64,000 nucleotides of DNA from Microbacterium arborescens (GCF_030369635.1 NZ_CP128474.1:248001-312000); one strand, 5' to 3'; positions 10,124-19,584 are shown, numbered from the stretch's first letter. Program-made: numbers and translations. The notes: generated by a model from the letters alone, not told the origin.

Positions 10124-11550
10124 TGGACACACCCCCTGCCGCCCCGACCCCGACGCGTCGTCCGCGCCGGGGCCGCGGTGCTGCCGGCGGTGACGCTGCC
10201 GCTGCGGCGGGGAGCACCGCCGACGCACGCACCGTCGGCGACACGACGCGCGACGCCGACGCGACCGTCCAGGTCGGGGCGACGACACTGTCGGCCGACG
10301 CCGCACCGGTCAATGCCGAGGCGCCGTCGCGGCTCGTCGTCTGGCGGGAGCGGCTCGAGTCGTGGTGGGCGGTGGCACGCCGCGGCATCCGACTGGTCAC
10401 CCGGACGATCCGTCCGCTCGGCTGGGTGCTGCTGTTCGCGACCCTGCTGCTCTGGTTCGTCGCGCTCAGCTTCGGATGGCAGGAGATGGTCATCGCAGCC
10501 GTCATCCTCACCGCCATCGTCGTCTTGAGCGTGCCCTTCCTCTTCGGCGGCACGGCCTACGACGTCGACCTCGACCTCACGCGCACCCACGTCGTCGTCG
10601 GCGAGCGTGCGATCGGCGGGCTGACCCTCGTGAACGGGACGTCGCGGCCGATCCTGCCGTCGCGGGTCGTGCTGCCGGTCGGTTCCGGTCGCGGCGAGTT
10701 CGATGTGCCGCGACTCGCGCCGCAGGCCGCCCACGAGGAGCTGTTCGCCATTCCCACCACGGCGCGCGGGGTGCTGGCGGTCGGACCGGTCAGCGTGCTG
10801 CGCGGCGATCCGCTCGGACTCTTCGAGCGCAGCAGCGACCGCCGTCAGGCCGTCGACCTCTACGTCCACCCGCGGACCGTCCCCCTCGAGGGGCTCTCGC
10901 TCGGGCGTCTGCGCGACCTCGAGGGGCTGCCCTCGACGCAGCTGGCCAGCGACGACGTGTCGTTCCACGCGTTGCGGGAGTACCAGCCCGGAGACGACCT
11001 GCGTCACGTGCACTGGAAGTCCACGGCCCGCGTCGGCAACCTCATGATGCGTCAGTACGAGGAGACCCGCCGATCGCACTTCGTGCTCGGGCTCTCGACG
11101 TACGCCGGGGACTACGCCGACCCCGACGAGTTCGAGCTCGCGATCTCGGCCGCCGGTTCGATCGGTCTGCGCGCTCTGCGCGACTCGCGGATGCTCGAGG
11201 CGCGCACGCAGCGCGGCCCGTTGCGCACGCAGGGGCCGCGTCGCCTGCTCGACAACCTGTCTGTTCTCGAGCACTCGCGCCAGCGCGACGGAGGGGTCGT
11301 GGCCCTCGCGGGGACGATCGCGATCAACTCGCACGGCATCGCGATCGTCGTGCTGTTCTGCGGTTCGGGTGCCGACTCGGCCGAGCTCAAGCTCGCCTGT
11401 TCGCGACTGCCCCTGGGGGTGCGTGTGCTCGCCGTGGTCGCCGACCGCTCGGCCGAGGTGCCGCTGCTGCGCCGTGTCGGCGATGCCGACGTCATCTCCA
11501 TCAGCGCGCTCGACCAGCTCGCTCCCGCGATGCGGAAGGTGCTCTCATGA
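10123..11550 (+). CDS. DUF58 membrane protein, MoxR partner
   Basis: A 475-residue protein. Residues 1-70 are Ala/Pro/Arg-rich and probably disordered. Two adjacent hydrophobic segments lie at about 97-140. The cytoplasmic part carries the DUF58 signature REYQPGDDLRHVHWKSTAR. DUF58 has a von Willebrand-like fold and is nearly always encoded next to MoxR; together they are thought to assemble or activate envelope proteins. The ATG is chosen because it overlaps the moxR stop (TGATG). An ATGATG overlap couples it to the next gene. Confidence 0.94.
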   Translation: MDTPPAAPTPTRRPRRGRGAAGGDAAAAAGSTADARTVGDTTRDADATVQVGATTLSADAAPVNAEAPSRLVVWRERLESWWAVARRGIRLVTRTIRPLGWVLLFATLLLWFVALSFGWQEMVIAAVILTAIVVLSVPFLFGGTAYDVDLDLTRTHVVVGERAIGGLTLVNGTSRPILPSRVVLPVGSGRGEFDVPRLAPQAAHEELFAIPTTARGVLAVGPVSVLRGDPLGLFERSSDRRQAVDLYVHPRTVPLEGLSLGRLRDLEGLPSTQLASDDVSFHALREYQPGDDLRHVHWKSTARVGNLMMRQYEETRRSHFVLGLSTYAGDYADPDEFELAISAAGSIGLRALRDSRMLEARTQRGPLRTQGPRRLLDNLSVLEHSRQRDGGVVALAGTIAINSHGIAIVVLFCGSGADSAELKLACSRLPLGVRVLAVVADRSAEVPLLRRVGDADVISISALDQLAPAMRKVLS

Positions 11551-13841
11551 TGTCGCCGCAGCGCCGCCGGCTCGTGCTCGACCTTGTCGCCATCGCGCTG
11601 CTGCTCGCCGTCGCGATCGTCGGCTTCGGACCGACGTTCGATGGCGGCGCCTACCTCATCGCGGGGTTCGGCGCGCTCGTCATCGGCGTCGGCATCGCTT
11701 GGCTGTGCGCCCGCCGCCGCTGGGGTGTGCTGCCCGCAGCCGGCCTGACCGTGGCCGCGTACTTCATCTTCGGCGGCGCGCTCGCGCTTCCCCAGACCGC
11801 GCTTTTCGGCGTCATCCCGACGCTCGAGACCTGGACCCAGCTCGCTCTCGGCTCGGTGCAGTCGTGGAAGCGCCTGCTCACGACGGTCGCCCCGGTCGCG
11901 CCCTACGACGGCCACCTGATCGTGCCGTTCCTGCTGACCCTCGTCGCCTCCGTGCTCACGGCCTCGCTCGCCCTGCGCCTGCGTCAGGCCGCATGGGCCC
12001 TGATCCCCGTGACGGCGTTCCTGGTCACGCAGATCCTGCTCGGGATGACCGAGCCCGCGATCCCCGTCCTGCAGGGCGTCGTCTTCGCCGTCGTCGCGTC
12101 GGTGTGGCTCGCGCTGCGACAGGCCTGGGACCCCGACAACGCCGCCGTGCGCATCGAGCCGTCGGCGACCTCGGATGCCGCGACCCTCCGGCACACGCGC
12201 CTGCGTCGGCTGATCTCGGGGACGGCGGTCGTGGCCGTGGCCGTGGGCGCCGGTGTCGCGACCGCCGCGGTGGCGAGCCCCCCGTCGACGCGGTACGTGC
12301 TGCGCGACATCGTGATCCCGCCTTTCGACGTGAAGCAGTACCCCAGCCCACTGCAGGGATTCCGGGGCCTCGTGCGGGATGACGCGGAGACGCCGCTGTT
12401 CACCGTGCAGGGCCTTCCGGACGGTGGACGCATCCGCCTGGCGACGATGGACGCGTACAACGGCATCGTCTTCAACGTGTCGGACGAGGGAGCCGGCTCG
12501 TCGAGCTCGTTCACGCCCCTCCGGTCCAACATGTCGCCCGACGCCGAAGGCGTTCCCGGTCAGCTGCAGTTCGAGATCGACGAGCTGCGGGGCGTGTGGC
12601 TTCCCGACGCCGGGGCCGTCCGGTCGATCGAGTTCGAGGGCGAACGCGCCGACGAACTGCGCCGCACCGCCCACTACAACGACGCCACGGGGACCGCTGC
12701 CGTCACCGCGGGACTCGCCCCCGGGACGACGTACACGGTCGATACGGTGTTCCCCGTGCTGCCCAGCGACCAGGCGCTCGCCGACGTCCCCTTCGCGCCG
12801 GTGAAGATGCCGAAGCAGGAGGGGATCCCCGACGGTCTGTCGCAGATCGCCACGGATGCCGTCGGCGACGCCGAGACCCCCATCAAGCAGGTCCAGGCGT
12901 TGGCGAACTGGCTGTCGACGGACGGCTACTTCAGCCACGGTCTCGAGGACGACCCGTACTCGCCGTCCGGTCACGGCGCGGCCCGCATCACGAGCTTCTT
13001 CGGCGGCGACGAGATCATCGGCGACGACGAGCAGTACGCCGTCGCGATGGCGCTGCTGTCGGCGCAGCTGGGCATCCCGGCGCGCGTCGTCATGGGATGG
13101 CACCCCGACGAGGGCGACACCGCGGGGGAGTTCACCGCGACGGGCGACAACGTCCACGCGTGGGTCGAAGTGGCGTTCGAGGGGTACGGGTGGATTCCGT
13201 TCGATCCGACACCCGACGAGGACAACGAGCCGAACGAGCAGACCACGACCCCGCGGGCCAATCCCAAGCCGCAGGTGCTGCAGCCGCCGCCGCCCGCTCA
13301 AGAGCCGGCCGAGCTGCCGCCCGCGATCGCGAACGACCGCGATCAGGAGGAGGAAGACGACCCCGGTTTCGATTGGATCGGCGCCATCCTCGCGCCGGTC
13401 GGCATCGGCATCGGCGTCCTCGCGATCATCTTCGCCCCGTTCGTGATCATGGGTGCGGTCAAGACCGCGCGGCGCACGAAACGGCGCAACGCCGACAAAC
13501 CCGCCGACCGCATCAGCGGGGGATGGGACGAGTTGATCGACCGCGCGGTCGACCTCAACGCCCCCGTCGCCTCGGGTGCGACGCGTACCGAGAGCGCTCA
13601 GGTGGTCGCTGCCACGATGGAGCAGCCCGACGTGACCTCACTCGCCACGTCGGCCGATGCCCGTGTCTTCGGTCCGGGTGAGCCGACGCCGGAGGACGTC
13701 GACGCCTTCTGGCGTGAGGTCGACGCGATCGTCGTCGGAATGAGCGGGCGGGTGTCGGTCTGGCGTCGTCTGCGCGCACGTCTGAGTCTGCGCTCGCTCC
13801 TGCGCGGCCGCACCCGACGTACTCGGGGAGGCGACGCATGA
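11547..13841 (+). CDS. DUF3488/transglutaminase-fold membrane protein, probable pseudoenzyme
   Basis: A 764-residue membrane protein. About seven hydrophobic segments lie in residues 1-240 (TgpA/DUF3488 region), then an extracytoplasmic domain, a transglutaminase-like fold at about 440-560, a Pro/Glu linker, one membrane segment near 615-640 and a cytoplasmic tail. In active members the fold reads C-E-Q-F-A; here it is DEQYAVAMALL, so the catalytic Cys is Asp494. The His (NVHAW, His537) and Asp (FDPTP, Asp553) are retained. The protein is therefore more likely to bind than to cross-link. ATGATG overlaps the DUF58 stop, so either ATG could be used. Confidence 0.9.
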   Translation: MMSPQRRRLVLDLVAIALLLAVAIVGFGPTFDGGAYLIAGFGALVIGVGIAWLCARRRWGVLPAAGLTVAAYFIFGGALALPQTALFGVIPTLETWTQLALGSVQSWKRLLTTVAPVAPYDGHLIVPFLLTLVASVLTASLALRLRQAAWALIPVTAFLVTQILLGMTEPAIPVLQGVVFAVVASVWLALRQAWDPDNAAVRIEPSATSDAATLRHTRLRRLISGTAVVAVAVGAGVATAAVASPPSTRYVLRDIVIPPFDVKQYPSPLQGFRGLVRDDAETPLFTVQGLPDGGRIRLATMDAYNGIVFNVSDEGAGSSSSFTPLRSNMSPDAEGVPGQLQFEIDELRGVWLPDAGAVRSIEFEGERADELRRTAHYNDATGTAAVTAGLAPGTTYTVDTVFPVLPSDQALADVPFAPVKMPKQEGIPDGLSQIATDAVGDAETPIKQVQALANWLSTDGYFSHGLEDDPYSPSGHGAARITSFFGGDEIIGDDEQYAVAMALLSAQLGIPARVVMGWHPDEGDTAGEFTATGDNVHAWVEVAFEGYGWIPFDPTPDEDNEPNEQTTTPRANPKPQVLQPPPPAQEPAELPPAIANDRDQEEEDDPGFDWIGAILAPVGIGIGVLAIIFAPFVIMGAVKTARRTKRRNADKPADRISGGWDELIDRAVDLNAPVASGATRTESAQVVAATMEQPDVTSLATSADARVFGPGEPTPEDVDAFWREVDAIVVGMSGRVSVWRRLRARLSLRSLLRGRTRRTRGGDA

Positions 13842-14221
13842 GCGCGATGATCTTCGACACGGAACCGCTCACGGGCGTTCCCGACATCCGTAGCGGCGCC
13901 CGTGCGCTGCTGATGTGGGATGACGGCACCCGCACGGCCGTCTACGGTCGTACCGTCTTCGGGCGCGACCCGCATCGCACCAGCGGTGCCGATGCGATCG
14001 TGCTGCGCGACGAGACGCTGACGCTGTCGCGAACGCACTTCGAGCTCGTTCCGCTCGATCCCGTCGGCCTCGCGGTCGTCGATCGTGCATCGACGAACGG
14101 CGTCGTCGTGACGCGTGGGAGCGACGGTGTTCCCGTCGTGCCGGGCATGCAGACCGTGCTCCGCAGTGGCGACCGGCTCGACCTCGGCGATCGGTGGCTC
14201 GTCATCGAGGTCGTGCGGTGA
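13838..14221 (+). CDS. Short FHA-domain protein
   Basis: A 127-residue cytoplasmic protein that is almost entirely one forkhead-associated domain, the module that reads phosphothreonine. The core motifs are visible: GRTVFGRDP (Gly-Arg of strand 3), LSRTHFEL (Ser-x-x-His) and DRASTNGV (Asn-Gly). It starts with ATGA overlapping the transglutaminase-fold gene and ends at a GTGA overlap with the phosphatase. It most likely docks phosphorylated substrates of the kinase at the end of the operon. Confidence 0.93.
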   Translation: MSAMIFDTEPLTGVPDIRSGARALLMWDDGTRTAVYGRTVFGRDPHRTSGADAIVLRDETLTLSRTHFELVPLDPVGLAVVDRASTNGVVVTRGSDGVPVVPGMQTVLRSGDRLDLGDRWLVIEVVR

Positions 14222-15042
14222 CACCGATGTCGGTGCGGGTCGGGCATGGGGCGGCGACGCACGCCGGCTTGCGCGGCCGGGCGAACGAAGACTCCTACCT
14301 CGCGGACGCGCCTGTGTTCGTCGTGGCGGACGGGATGGGCGGACACGAGGCAGGGGCCCGCGCGAGCGCCGCCGCGGTCGCCGAGTTCCAGCCGCTGGTC
14401 GGCATCGCCCGGGTGACGAACCAGGATGTGCGGGCCGCGATCGAGCGAGCGCGCTCGAACATCGACGCCCTTGCCACGGGCCAGCGCGCCGCGGGCACGA
14501 CGCTCACCGGAGTCGTGCTGACCCGCGTGGGAGACGCCGGCTATTGGCTGGCCCTGAACATCGGCGATTCGCGCACGTACCGCTGGGCCCGTGGCCGTCT
14601 CGAGCAGATCAGCGTCGACCACTCCGTCGTGCAAGAGCTCGTCGACTCCGGACAGATGGACGCCGAGACCGCCGCCCGCCACTCGCGGCGCAACGAGATC
14701 ACCCGTGCCCTCGGAGCCGGCAGCGTCGGCCAGGCGGACTTCTGGATGCTGCCCGCCGAGAGCGGCGACCGCATCCTGGTCTGTTCGGACGGACTGTCGA
14801 CCGAGCTCGACGACGAGCGGATCGCCCGTATCCTCGACGAGGAGACCGAGCCGCAGGATGCCGCGCAGCGGCTCGTGCATGAAGCACTGCTGCACGGTGG
14901 ACGTGACAACGTCACGGTCATCGTCGTTGATGCGCTCGGGGACGGCGGTGACGACGTGTACGACACCGTGCCGTCCGTGCAATCGGATGACGCAGACATA
15001 GACACCCGGCCGCGCGCAGCGGCCGCAGGGGGGAGCACCTGA
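14218..15042 (+). CDS. PP2C-family Ser/Thr protein phosphatase
   Basis: A 274-residue PPM phosphatase that would reverse the operon kinase. Metal-binding and catalytic motifs are intact: RGRANEDS (residues 19-26), DGMGGHE (38-44), GTTLTG, NIGDSRTY, DHS, CSDGLS and GRDNVTV. The GTG at 14218 is chosen because it gives a GTGA overlap with the FHA gene; an in-frame ATG at 14227 would shorten the protein by three residues. There is no membrane segment, and the acidic tail is poorly conserved. TGATG couples it to the next gene. Confidence 0.95.
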   Translation: MTPMSVRVGHGAATHAGLRGRANEDSYLADAPVFVVADGMGGHEAGARASAAAVAEFQPLVGIARVTNQDVRAAIERARSNIDALATGQRAAGTTLTGVVLTRVGDAGYWLALNIGDSRTYRWARGRLEQISVDHSVVQELVDSGQMDAETAARHSRRNEITRALGAGSVGQADFWMLPAESGDRILVCSDGLSTELDDERIARILDEETEPQDAAQRLVHEALLHGGRDNVTVIVVDALGDGGDDVYDTVPSVQSDDADIDTRPRAAAAGGST

Positions 15043-16373
15043 TGGTCGAGGTCCGCTATGTGCCGGCGGTAGGCGCGGAGCACTGGCGCGTCGCCCTGGC
15101 GCCCGCCGCGGCCGTCGCGCTGCCGGCGAACGTGTCGATCCCGACGGTCGAGGCCGTCTGGCGGCGCTTGGAGGAGCGGGGCATCGGTGCGGTCATCGAG
15201 GCGCTCACGGGCGCGTTCGGCACGTCGCTCGCGGCCATCCCCGACTTCATCCTGGCGATCGTCGAAGGCGACGGGCTGCGCGTCGCGGTGCGTGGACCGG
15301 TCGAGTTGGTCGTCGAGACCGATTCCGGTCCGCTCTCGGTCTCGGGCCAGGGCGTCTCGACCTGGGTCGAGCGTCATATCCCGGGCGTGCATCGCGCGTC
15401 GGCGCTCTTCGTCGATGCGGCGGACGAGACCTCGTCGCTGCCCTTCGTCGAGGGGGTCGTCGCGGCAGACTCCGTCACCGTCGACCTGACGGGTGCCCGA
15501 CCGGGCGCCCGTCCCGCGAGCCCCTTCGTCGCTGCGGCTCCCGCGCCAGCGGCTCCCGCGCCCGCGAAGCCCGCGCCTGCGGCTCCCGCGTCCGCGAAGC
15601 CCGCGCCGGCGGAGAGTGCCACGCCCGACCCCGCGCCCGCACCCGAGCCGCCCGCCGTACCCGAACCCGCTGCGACGCCCGAGCCCGCCGCCGCACCCGA
15701 GCCCGCCGCCGCACCGGTGCTGGGCGAGAACGACATCTCGTTCGACGAGTCGCCCGGCGCGCAGACGTTCGTTCCGCTCGGCGACACCGCGGCTGCCGAT
15801 GAGCACGCGATGATCTGGGGCGAGACGGTCGTGCGGCCGACCCTTCCCGCCGAGCAGCTCGACCCAGCCGCGACCGCCACCCCCGACGACGACGCCACCG
15901 TCGTCTCGGCCCCGCCGGCACCGGCGGGCGATCACGACGGCGAGACGATCGCGGTCGCCGACATCCGCAGTGCACGTCGCGGCGAGCCGGCCGTCTACGA
16001 GTCGACGGAGATCGTGCCCGCTCGGCGCCTCGCACGCGGACGGATTCGCGTCTCGGACGGGCAGATCGTCGAGCTCGACAACACCGTCATCGTCGGACGG
16101 CGCCCCCGATCATCGCGATCGAGCGGTGACACGCTGCCCACGCTCGTCGCGGTCGAGAGCCCCGAGCAGGACATCTCGCGCAACCACGTCGAGATCCGCG
16201 CCGAGGGCGAGCACGTCCTCGTCGTCGACCTCGATACGACGAACGGCTCGGTGCTGCTGCGCGGCGGCAACGACCCGGTGCGGTTGCACCCGAACGAGCC
16301 GACGATGGTCGTCTCGGGCGACGTGCTCGACATCGGCGACGGTGTCACGCTGGCGTTCGAGGATCTGCCGTGA
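15042..16373 (+). CDS. FHA-domain protein with Ala/Pro-rich linker
   Basis: A 443-residue protein. Residues 1-155 form a beta-rich N-terminal region without a recognised family. About 155-235 is a low-complexity linker of Ala-Pro-Glu repeats. The C-terminal 100 residues are an FHA domain (VIVGRRPRS, ISRNHVEI, DTTNGS). It lies between phosphatase and kinase genes with 4-base overlaps, so it is probably a phospho-dependent adaptor. Threonines just before the FHA domain (DDDATVVS, GETIAV, ESTEIV) resemble Thr-rich phosphoacceptor segments that FHA proteins use for self or partner binding; this is inference. Confidence 0.9.
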   Translation: MVEVRYVPAVGAEHWRVALAPAAAVALPANVSIPTVEAVWRRLEERGIGAVIEALTGAFGTSLAAIPDFILAIVEGDGLRVAVRGPVELVVETDSGPLSVSGQGVSTWVERHIPGVHRASALFVDAADETSSLPFVEGVVAADSVTVDLTGARPGARPASPFVAAAPAPAAPAPAKPAPAAPASAKPAPAESATPDPAPAPEPPAVPEPAATPEPAAAPEPAAAPVLGENDISFDESPGAQTFVPLGDTAAADEHAMIWGETVVRPTLPAEQLDPAATATPDDDATVVSAPPAPAGDHDGETIAVADIRSARRGEPAVYESTEIVPARRLARGRIRVSDGQIVELDNTVIVGRRPRSSRSSGDTLPTLVAVESPEQDISRNHVEIRAEGEHVLVVDLDTTNGSVLLRGGNDPVRLHPNEPTMVVSGDVLDIGDGVTLAFEDLP

Positions 16374-18034
16374 GCGCGAAGCGGCCCCCGGCGCCGCCGC
16401 CCGAGCTGCCCGGCTTCACCTACCTCGAGCTGCTGGGGTCCGGCGGCTTCGCCGACGTCTACCTGTACGAGCAGCATCTGCCTCGACGCAAGGTCGCGGT
16501 CAAGGTGCTGCTGCCCGAGCGGATGGCGGGCGGGTCGGTCGAGCAGTTCACGGCCGAGGCGAACGTCATGGCGATGCTCTCGACCCACCCCGCGATCGTG
16601 ACGATCTACCAGGCCGGTCTCGCCGACGACCAGCGGCCCTACCTGGTGATGGAGAACTGCCCGCGGCCGAACCTCCAGGTGCGCTATCGCGCCGCGGCGT
16701 TCTCGGTCGCGGAGGCGCTGCGCGTCGGCATCCAGGTCGCGGCGGCCGTCGAGACCGCTCACCGTGCCGGCATCCTGCATCGCGACATCAAGCCGGCCAA
16801 CATCCTCGTGACCGAGTACAACCGGCCCGCGCTGACCGATTTCGGCATCGCCACGACGACTGATGGCGCTGACGAGACCGCCGGTATGTCGATTCCCTGG
16901 TCGCCGCCCGAGGCGTTCGGTGAGGGACCCGATTCGGGTGTGCGCTCGGACGTCTACGCCCTCGGCGCCACGATCTACACGTTGCTCGCGGGCCGTTCGC
17001 CTTTCGAGCAGCCGGGTGGCCGCAACAGCGCCGCCGACCTCATCCAGCGCATCGAGACCGCACCTCTCCAGCCTCTCGACCGCGCCGATGTCCCGCCGTC
17101 GCTGCAGCAGGCTCTCGCGCGTGCCATGGCGAAGAGCCCCGGAGCACGCTTCGACAGCGCCGTGGCATTCGCCCGCGCCCTGCAGCGCGTTCAGATCGAG
17201 CTCGCCCATTCGGTCACTCCGATCGACATCCTCGACGATTCGCCCGACGCCGAGCAGGAAGACGACGCCGACGGCGAGTTGACCCGCGTCCGCGGCATCG
17301 TGAGCATCGAACCGACGACCGCGCCGCCCGCGGGATCGACGCGCCGCAAGGGCGGGCCGGAGGCGTCGTCGCCCTTCGCGCCGGGTGCCCCGGGCACGCC
17401 GTTCGCACCGGCGGCCCCCGACGAGACCGTGCTGCGTCCGTCGGCCCGCGCCGGGCAGGAGGCCACGGTCCGCCGCCCCCGCACGGTCGAGCCGATCGCG
17501 GATCAGACGGTGCAGCGAGGCGCGGCCGCGGCGGATGCCGCCGCAGCCGTGTCCCACTCGGACGCCATTCACGACGTCGAGCACTCCGATGCCGGTACGC
17601 CCGCGCCCGCTGCGTCCGGCCGCTCGCGTCCGTGGCTGTGGATCACCCTGGGCGGGGTCGCCGCAGCGCTCGTCGTGGCCGTCGTGGTGGTGGCGAGCAT
17701 GCTCCAGCCGACCACGCCCGCCGAACCCCAGGCGAGCGGATCCCCCTCCAGCGCCCCGCAGGACCCGCTCGCTGGTTTCGTCCCGCGCGTCGGTGACCTC
17801 GCGGGTGCGCCGGCGGGCACCGAGGTGACGTTCACGTGGACGAATCCGAATCCGGTCGAGGGCGATTCGTACCTCTGGTATCCCGTCACCCTCGAGGGAA
17901 CCAGTGCACCGCAGCGTGTCGAGGACGAGACCGTCACCGTGCCCGCCGACCCCTCGGGTCGGACGTGCATCGAGGTCCAGCTCGTGCGTTCGAACGGCGG
18001 CGCGGGGGACGCGGTTCGCGGCTGCACGCCCTGA
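16370..18034 (+). CDS. Membrane Ser/Thr protein kinase with FN3-like extracellular tail
   Basis: A 554-residue Hanks-type kinase. The Gly loop GSGGFADV is at 23-30, catalytic Lys45, HRDIKPAN with Asp139 and DFG Asp157. A threonine-rich juxtamembrane stretch (ETVLRPS, QEATVRRP, DQTVQRG) fits autophosphorylation and FHA docking. One membrane helix lies at about 422-445. The outer 100 residues, after a Ser/Pro linker, read like a single FN3-type beta sandwich (GTEVTFTWTNPNP) with two cysteines, and there are no PASTA repeats. It is the last gene of the PFNA-type cluster and starts with a GTGA overlap. Confidence 0.95.
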   Translation: MSAKRPPAPPPELPGFTYLELLGSGGFADVYLYEQHLPRRKVAVKVLLPERMAGGSVEQFTAEANVMAMLSTHPAIVTIYQAGLADDQRPYLVMENCPRPNLQVRYRAAAFSVAEALRVGIQVAAAVETAHRAGILHRDIKPANILVTEYNRPALTDFGIATTTDGADETAGMSIPWSPPEAFGEGPDSGVRSDVYALGATIYTLLAGRSPFEQPGGRNSAADLIQRIETAPLQPLDRADVPPSLQQALARAMAKSPGARFDSAVAFARALQRVQIELAHSVTPIDILDDSPDAEQEDDADGELTRVRGIVSIEPTTAPPAGSTRRKGGPEASSPFAPGAPGTPFAPAAPDETVLRPSARAGQEATVRRPRTVEPIADQTVQRGAAAADAAAAVSHSDAIHDVEHSDAGTPAPAASGRSRPWLWITLGGVAAALVVAVVVVASMLQPTTPAEPQASGSPSSAPQDPLAGFVPRVGDLAGAPAGTEVTFTWTNPNPVEGDSYLWYPVTLEGTSAPQRVEDETVTVPADPSGRTCIEVQLVRSNGGAGDAVRGCTP

Positions 18035-18048
18035 CGCCTGGACGTCAG
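18031..18048. terminator. Small hairpin between two convergent kinase genes
   Basis: CTGACG and CGTCAG flank a 6-base loop. The two arms contain the stop codons of both convergent genes (18032-18034 plus strand; 18045-18047 minus strand). It may act as a weak bidirectional terminator, but it has no T-run. Confidence 0.35.
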
Positions 18049-19442
18049 CCCCCGGGCTTGTCCTCGTCTCGTCGGCTGTCTCGCTCCTCGGCCTTCCGCT
18101 GTTCGTCGGCTCGCTTCTTCGCCTCTTGCTCGGCCTTCTTCGCCGCGTCGTCGGCCGCCTTGCGGTCTTCCCCCGGCCCCTTCTGCTCGGTCGTGTTCTC
18201 GGCGGGCTCGGCAGGTTGCTGAACGGGCTGTTCCGTCTGCTCGGGCTGGTCGGATTGGTCGTTCACGATGGTCGCGGGCTCGGACGCCTCGGTGGGGGCC
18301 GGCTCGGGAGCCGCCGACTGCTCGGTGTCGGCGGGTGTGGCCGGTGCGTTCTCTCCGGTCGCGGCGCCGAGCCACATCCCGCCGAGCGCGGTGGCTGCGA
18401 GCGCCGCGGCTGTCAGGCCGCCGACGAGTCCGATGCGCGCACGCGAGCGCTGACGGCGCCCGGTCGTCTCCCGCGAGACCCCCGCGGCCGCCGCAGGAAG
18501 GATGCTGGTCGCCGTCGGGGGGATCGCTTCGGTGGTGAGTGTGGTCACGGAGGGTACGGCCGCCGCGACCGCTGCAGGCACAGCGGGAAGCGCGGGTGTC
18601 GCCGGTCGGCGTGCGAGATCGGATGCCGCGGCGAACACCTCGGCGGCGCTCGGCCGGTCTTCGGGGCGCCTGGCCGTCATGCGGCCCAGCAGAGACGCCC
18701 ACGCGGGGTCGAGCGAGTCGGGGATGTCGGGTGCGAGGGTGAGCCGTGCGAGCGCCTCGCCGACCCCCTCGGCGCGAGGGAAGCCGCGCTGGCCGGTGAG
18801 GACCTCGAGAGCGACCAGGCCGAGCGCGTAGATGTCGGCCGGTGGAGCAGGCGGCGCCCCGGTGAGCTGTTCGGGTGAGAGGTACGCGGCTGTTCCGATG
18901 ACCGTTCCCGGCTGCGTGACCCGGGCGGCATCCACCAGCACCGAGATCCCGAAATCGGCGAGCTTCGCTCCCGACCGGTTGCCGAGCGGAGGCACCGGCG
19001 CCAGGAGGACGTTGGAGGGCTTGATGTCGCGGTGCACGATGCCGGCGTCGTGAACGATGTGGAGAGCCTCGGCGAGATCGGAGACGAGGACGGCCGCCTG
19101 CTCGGCGGGCAGCGGCCCCTCGGCGATGCGTGCCGCGAGGGTCGGGCCGTCGACGAACTCCATGACCAGATACTCCGCGCGGCCCGGCGCCAGCTGAGCG
19201 TCGTAGAGCGTGACGAGGGCAGGATGGTTCAGCGACGCGAGCACGGTCATCTCGCTGCGCGCGCGTGCGGATGTCGTCGCGCCTTCCATCTCGGGGCGCA
19301 GGAGTTTGATCGCCACGGTGCGCCCGAGCAACTCGTCTTCGGCGCGATAGACCCGGGCCATCCCGCCCTGGCCCACGCATTCGCCCAGTCGGTACCGGCC
19401 GTCGAGCATCGCCTCCGTGGGCGGAGGTTCGTTCGTCGCCAT
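18045..19442 (-). CDS. Membrane Ser/Thr protein kinase with charged extracellular tail
   Basis: A 465-residue Hanks-type kinase: Gly loop GQGGMARV (24-31), Lys46, HRDIKPSN with Asp139, DFG Asp163, activation-loop GTAAYLSPEQ. A single helix lies at about 337-360. The outer part is a Glu/Pro/Gln segment followed by a highly charged Lys/Glu/Arg tail that looks helical; PASTA repeats are absent. The start at 19442 has AGGGAG seven bases upstream; an in-frame ATG 16 codons earlier lacks this. A TACGGT -10-like box lies at 19489-19494 (minus strand). It is convergent with the PFNA kinase at a 10-base gap. Confidence 0.94.
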   Translation of the reverse strand: MATNEPPPTEAMLDGRYRLGECVGQGGMARVYRAEDELLGRTVAIKLLRPEMEGATTSARARSEMTVLASLNHPALVTLYDAQLAPGRAEYLVMEFVDGPTLAARIAEGPLPAEQAAVLVSDLAEALHIVHDAGIVHRDIKPSNVLLAPVPPLGNRSGAKLADFGISVLVDAARVTQPGTVIGTAAYLSPEQLTGAPPAPPADIYALGLVALEVLTGQRGFPRAEGVGEALARLTLAPDIPDSLDPAWASLLGRMTARRPEDRPSAAEVFAAASDLARRPATPALPAVPAAVAAAVPSVTTLTTEAIPPTATSILPAAAAGVSRETTGRRQRSRARIGLVGGLTAAALAATALGGMWLGAATGENAPATPADTEQSAAPEPAPTEASEPATIVNDQSDQPEQTEQPVQQPAEPAENTTEQKGPGEDRKAADDAAKKAEQEAKKRADEQRKAEERDSRRDEDKPGG

Positions 19443-19584
19443 GTCGTCTCCCTGCGGCCGCGTCCCCGGGTCGGAGCGGCCAGGCTCCACCGTAGAGCCC
19501 AGCCGCCCGCGGGCCAGGGTCTTGACACCGAGAGCGAGAACGGGGCGGATGCCGCTGCTCAGCGGGAGACGGCCCCGACGAGCC

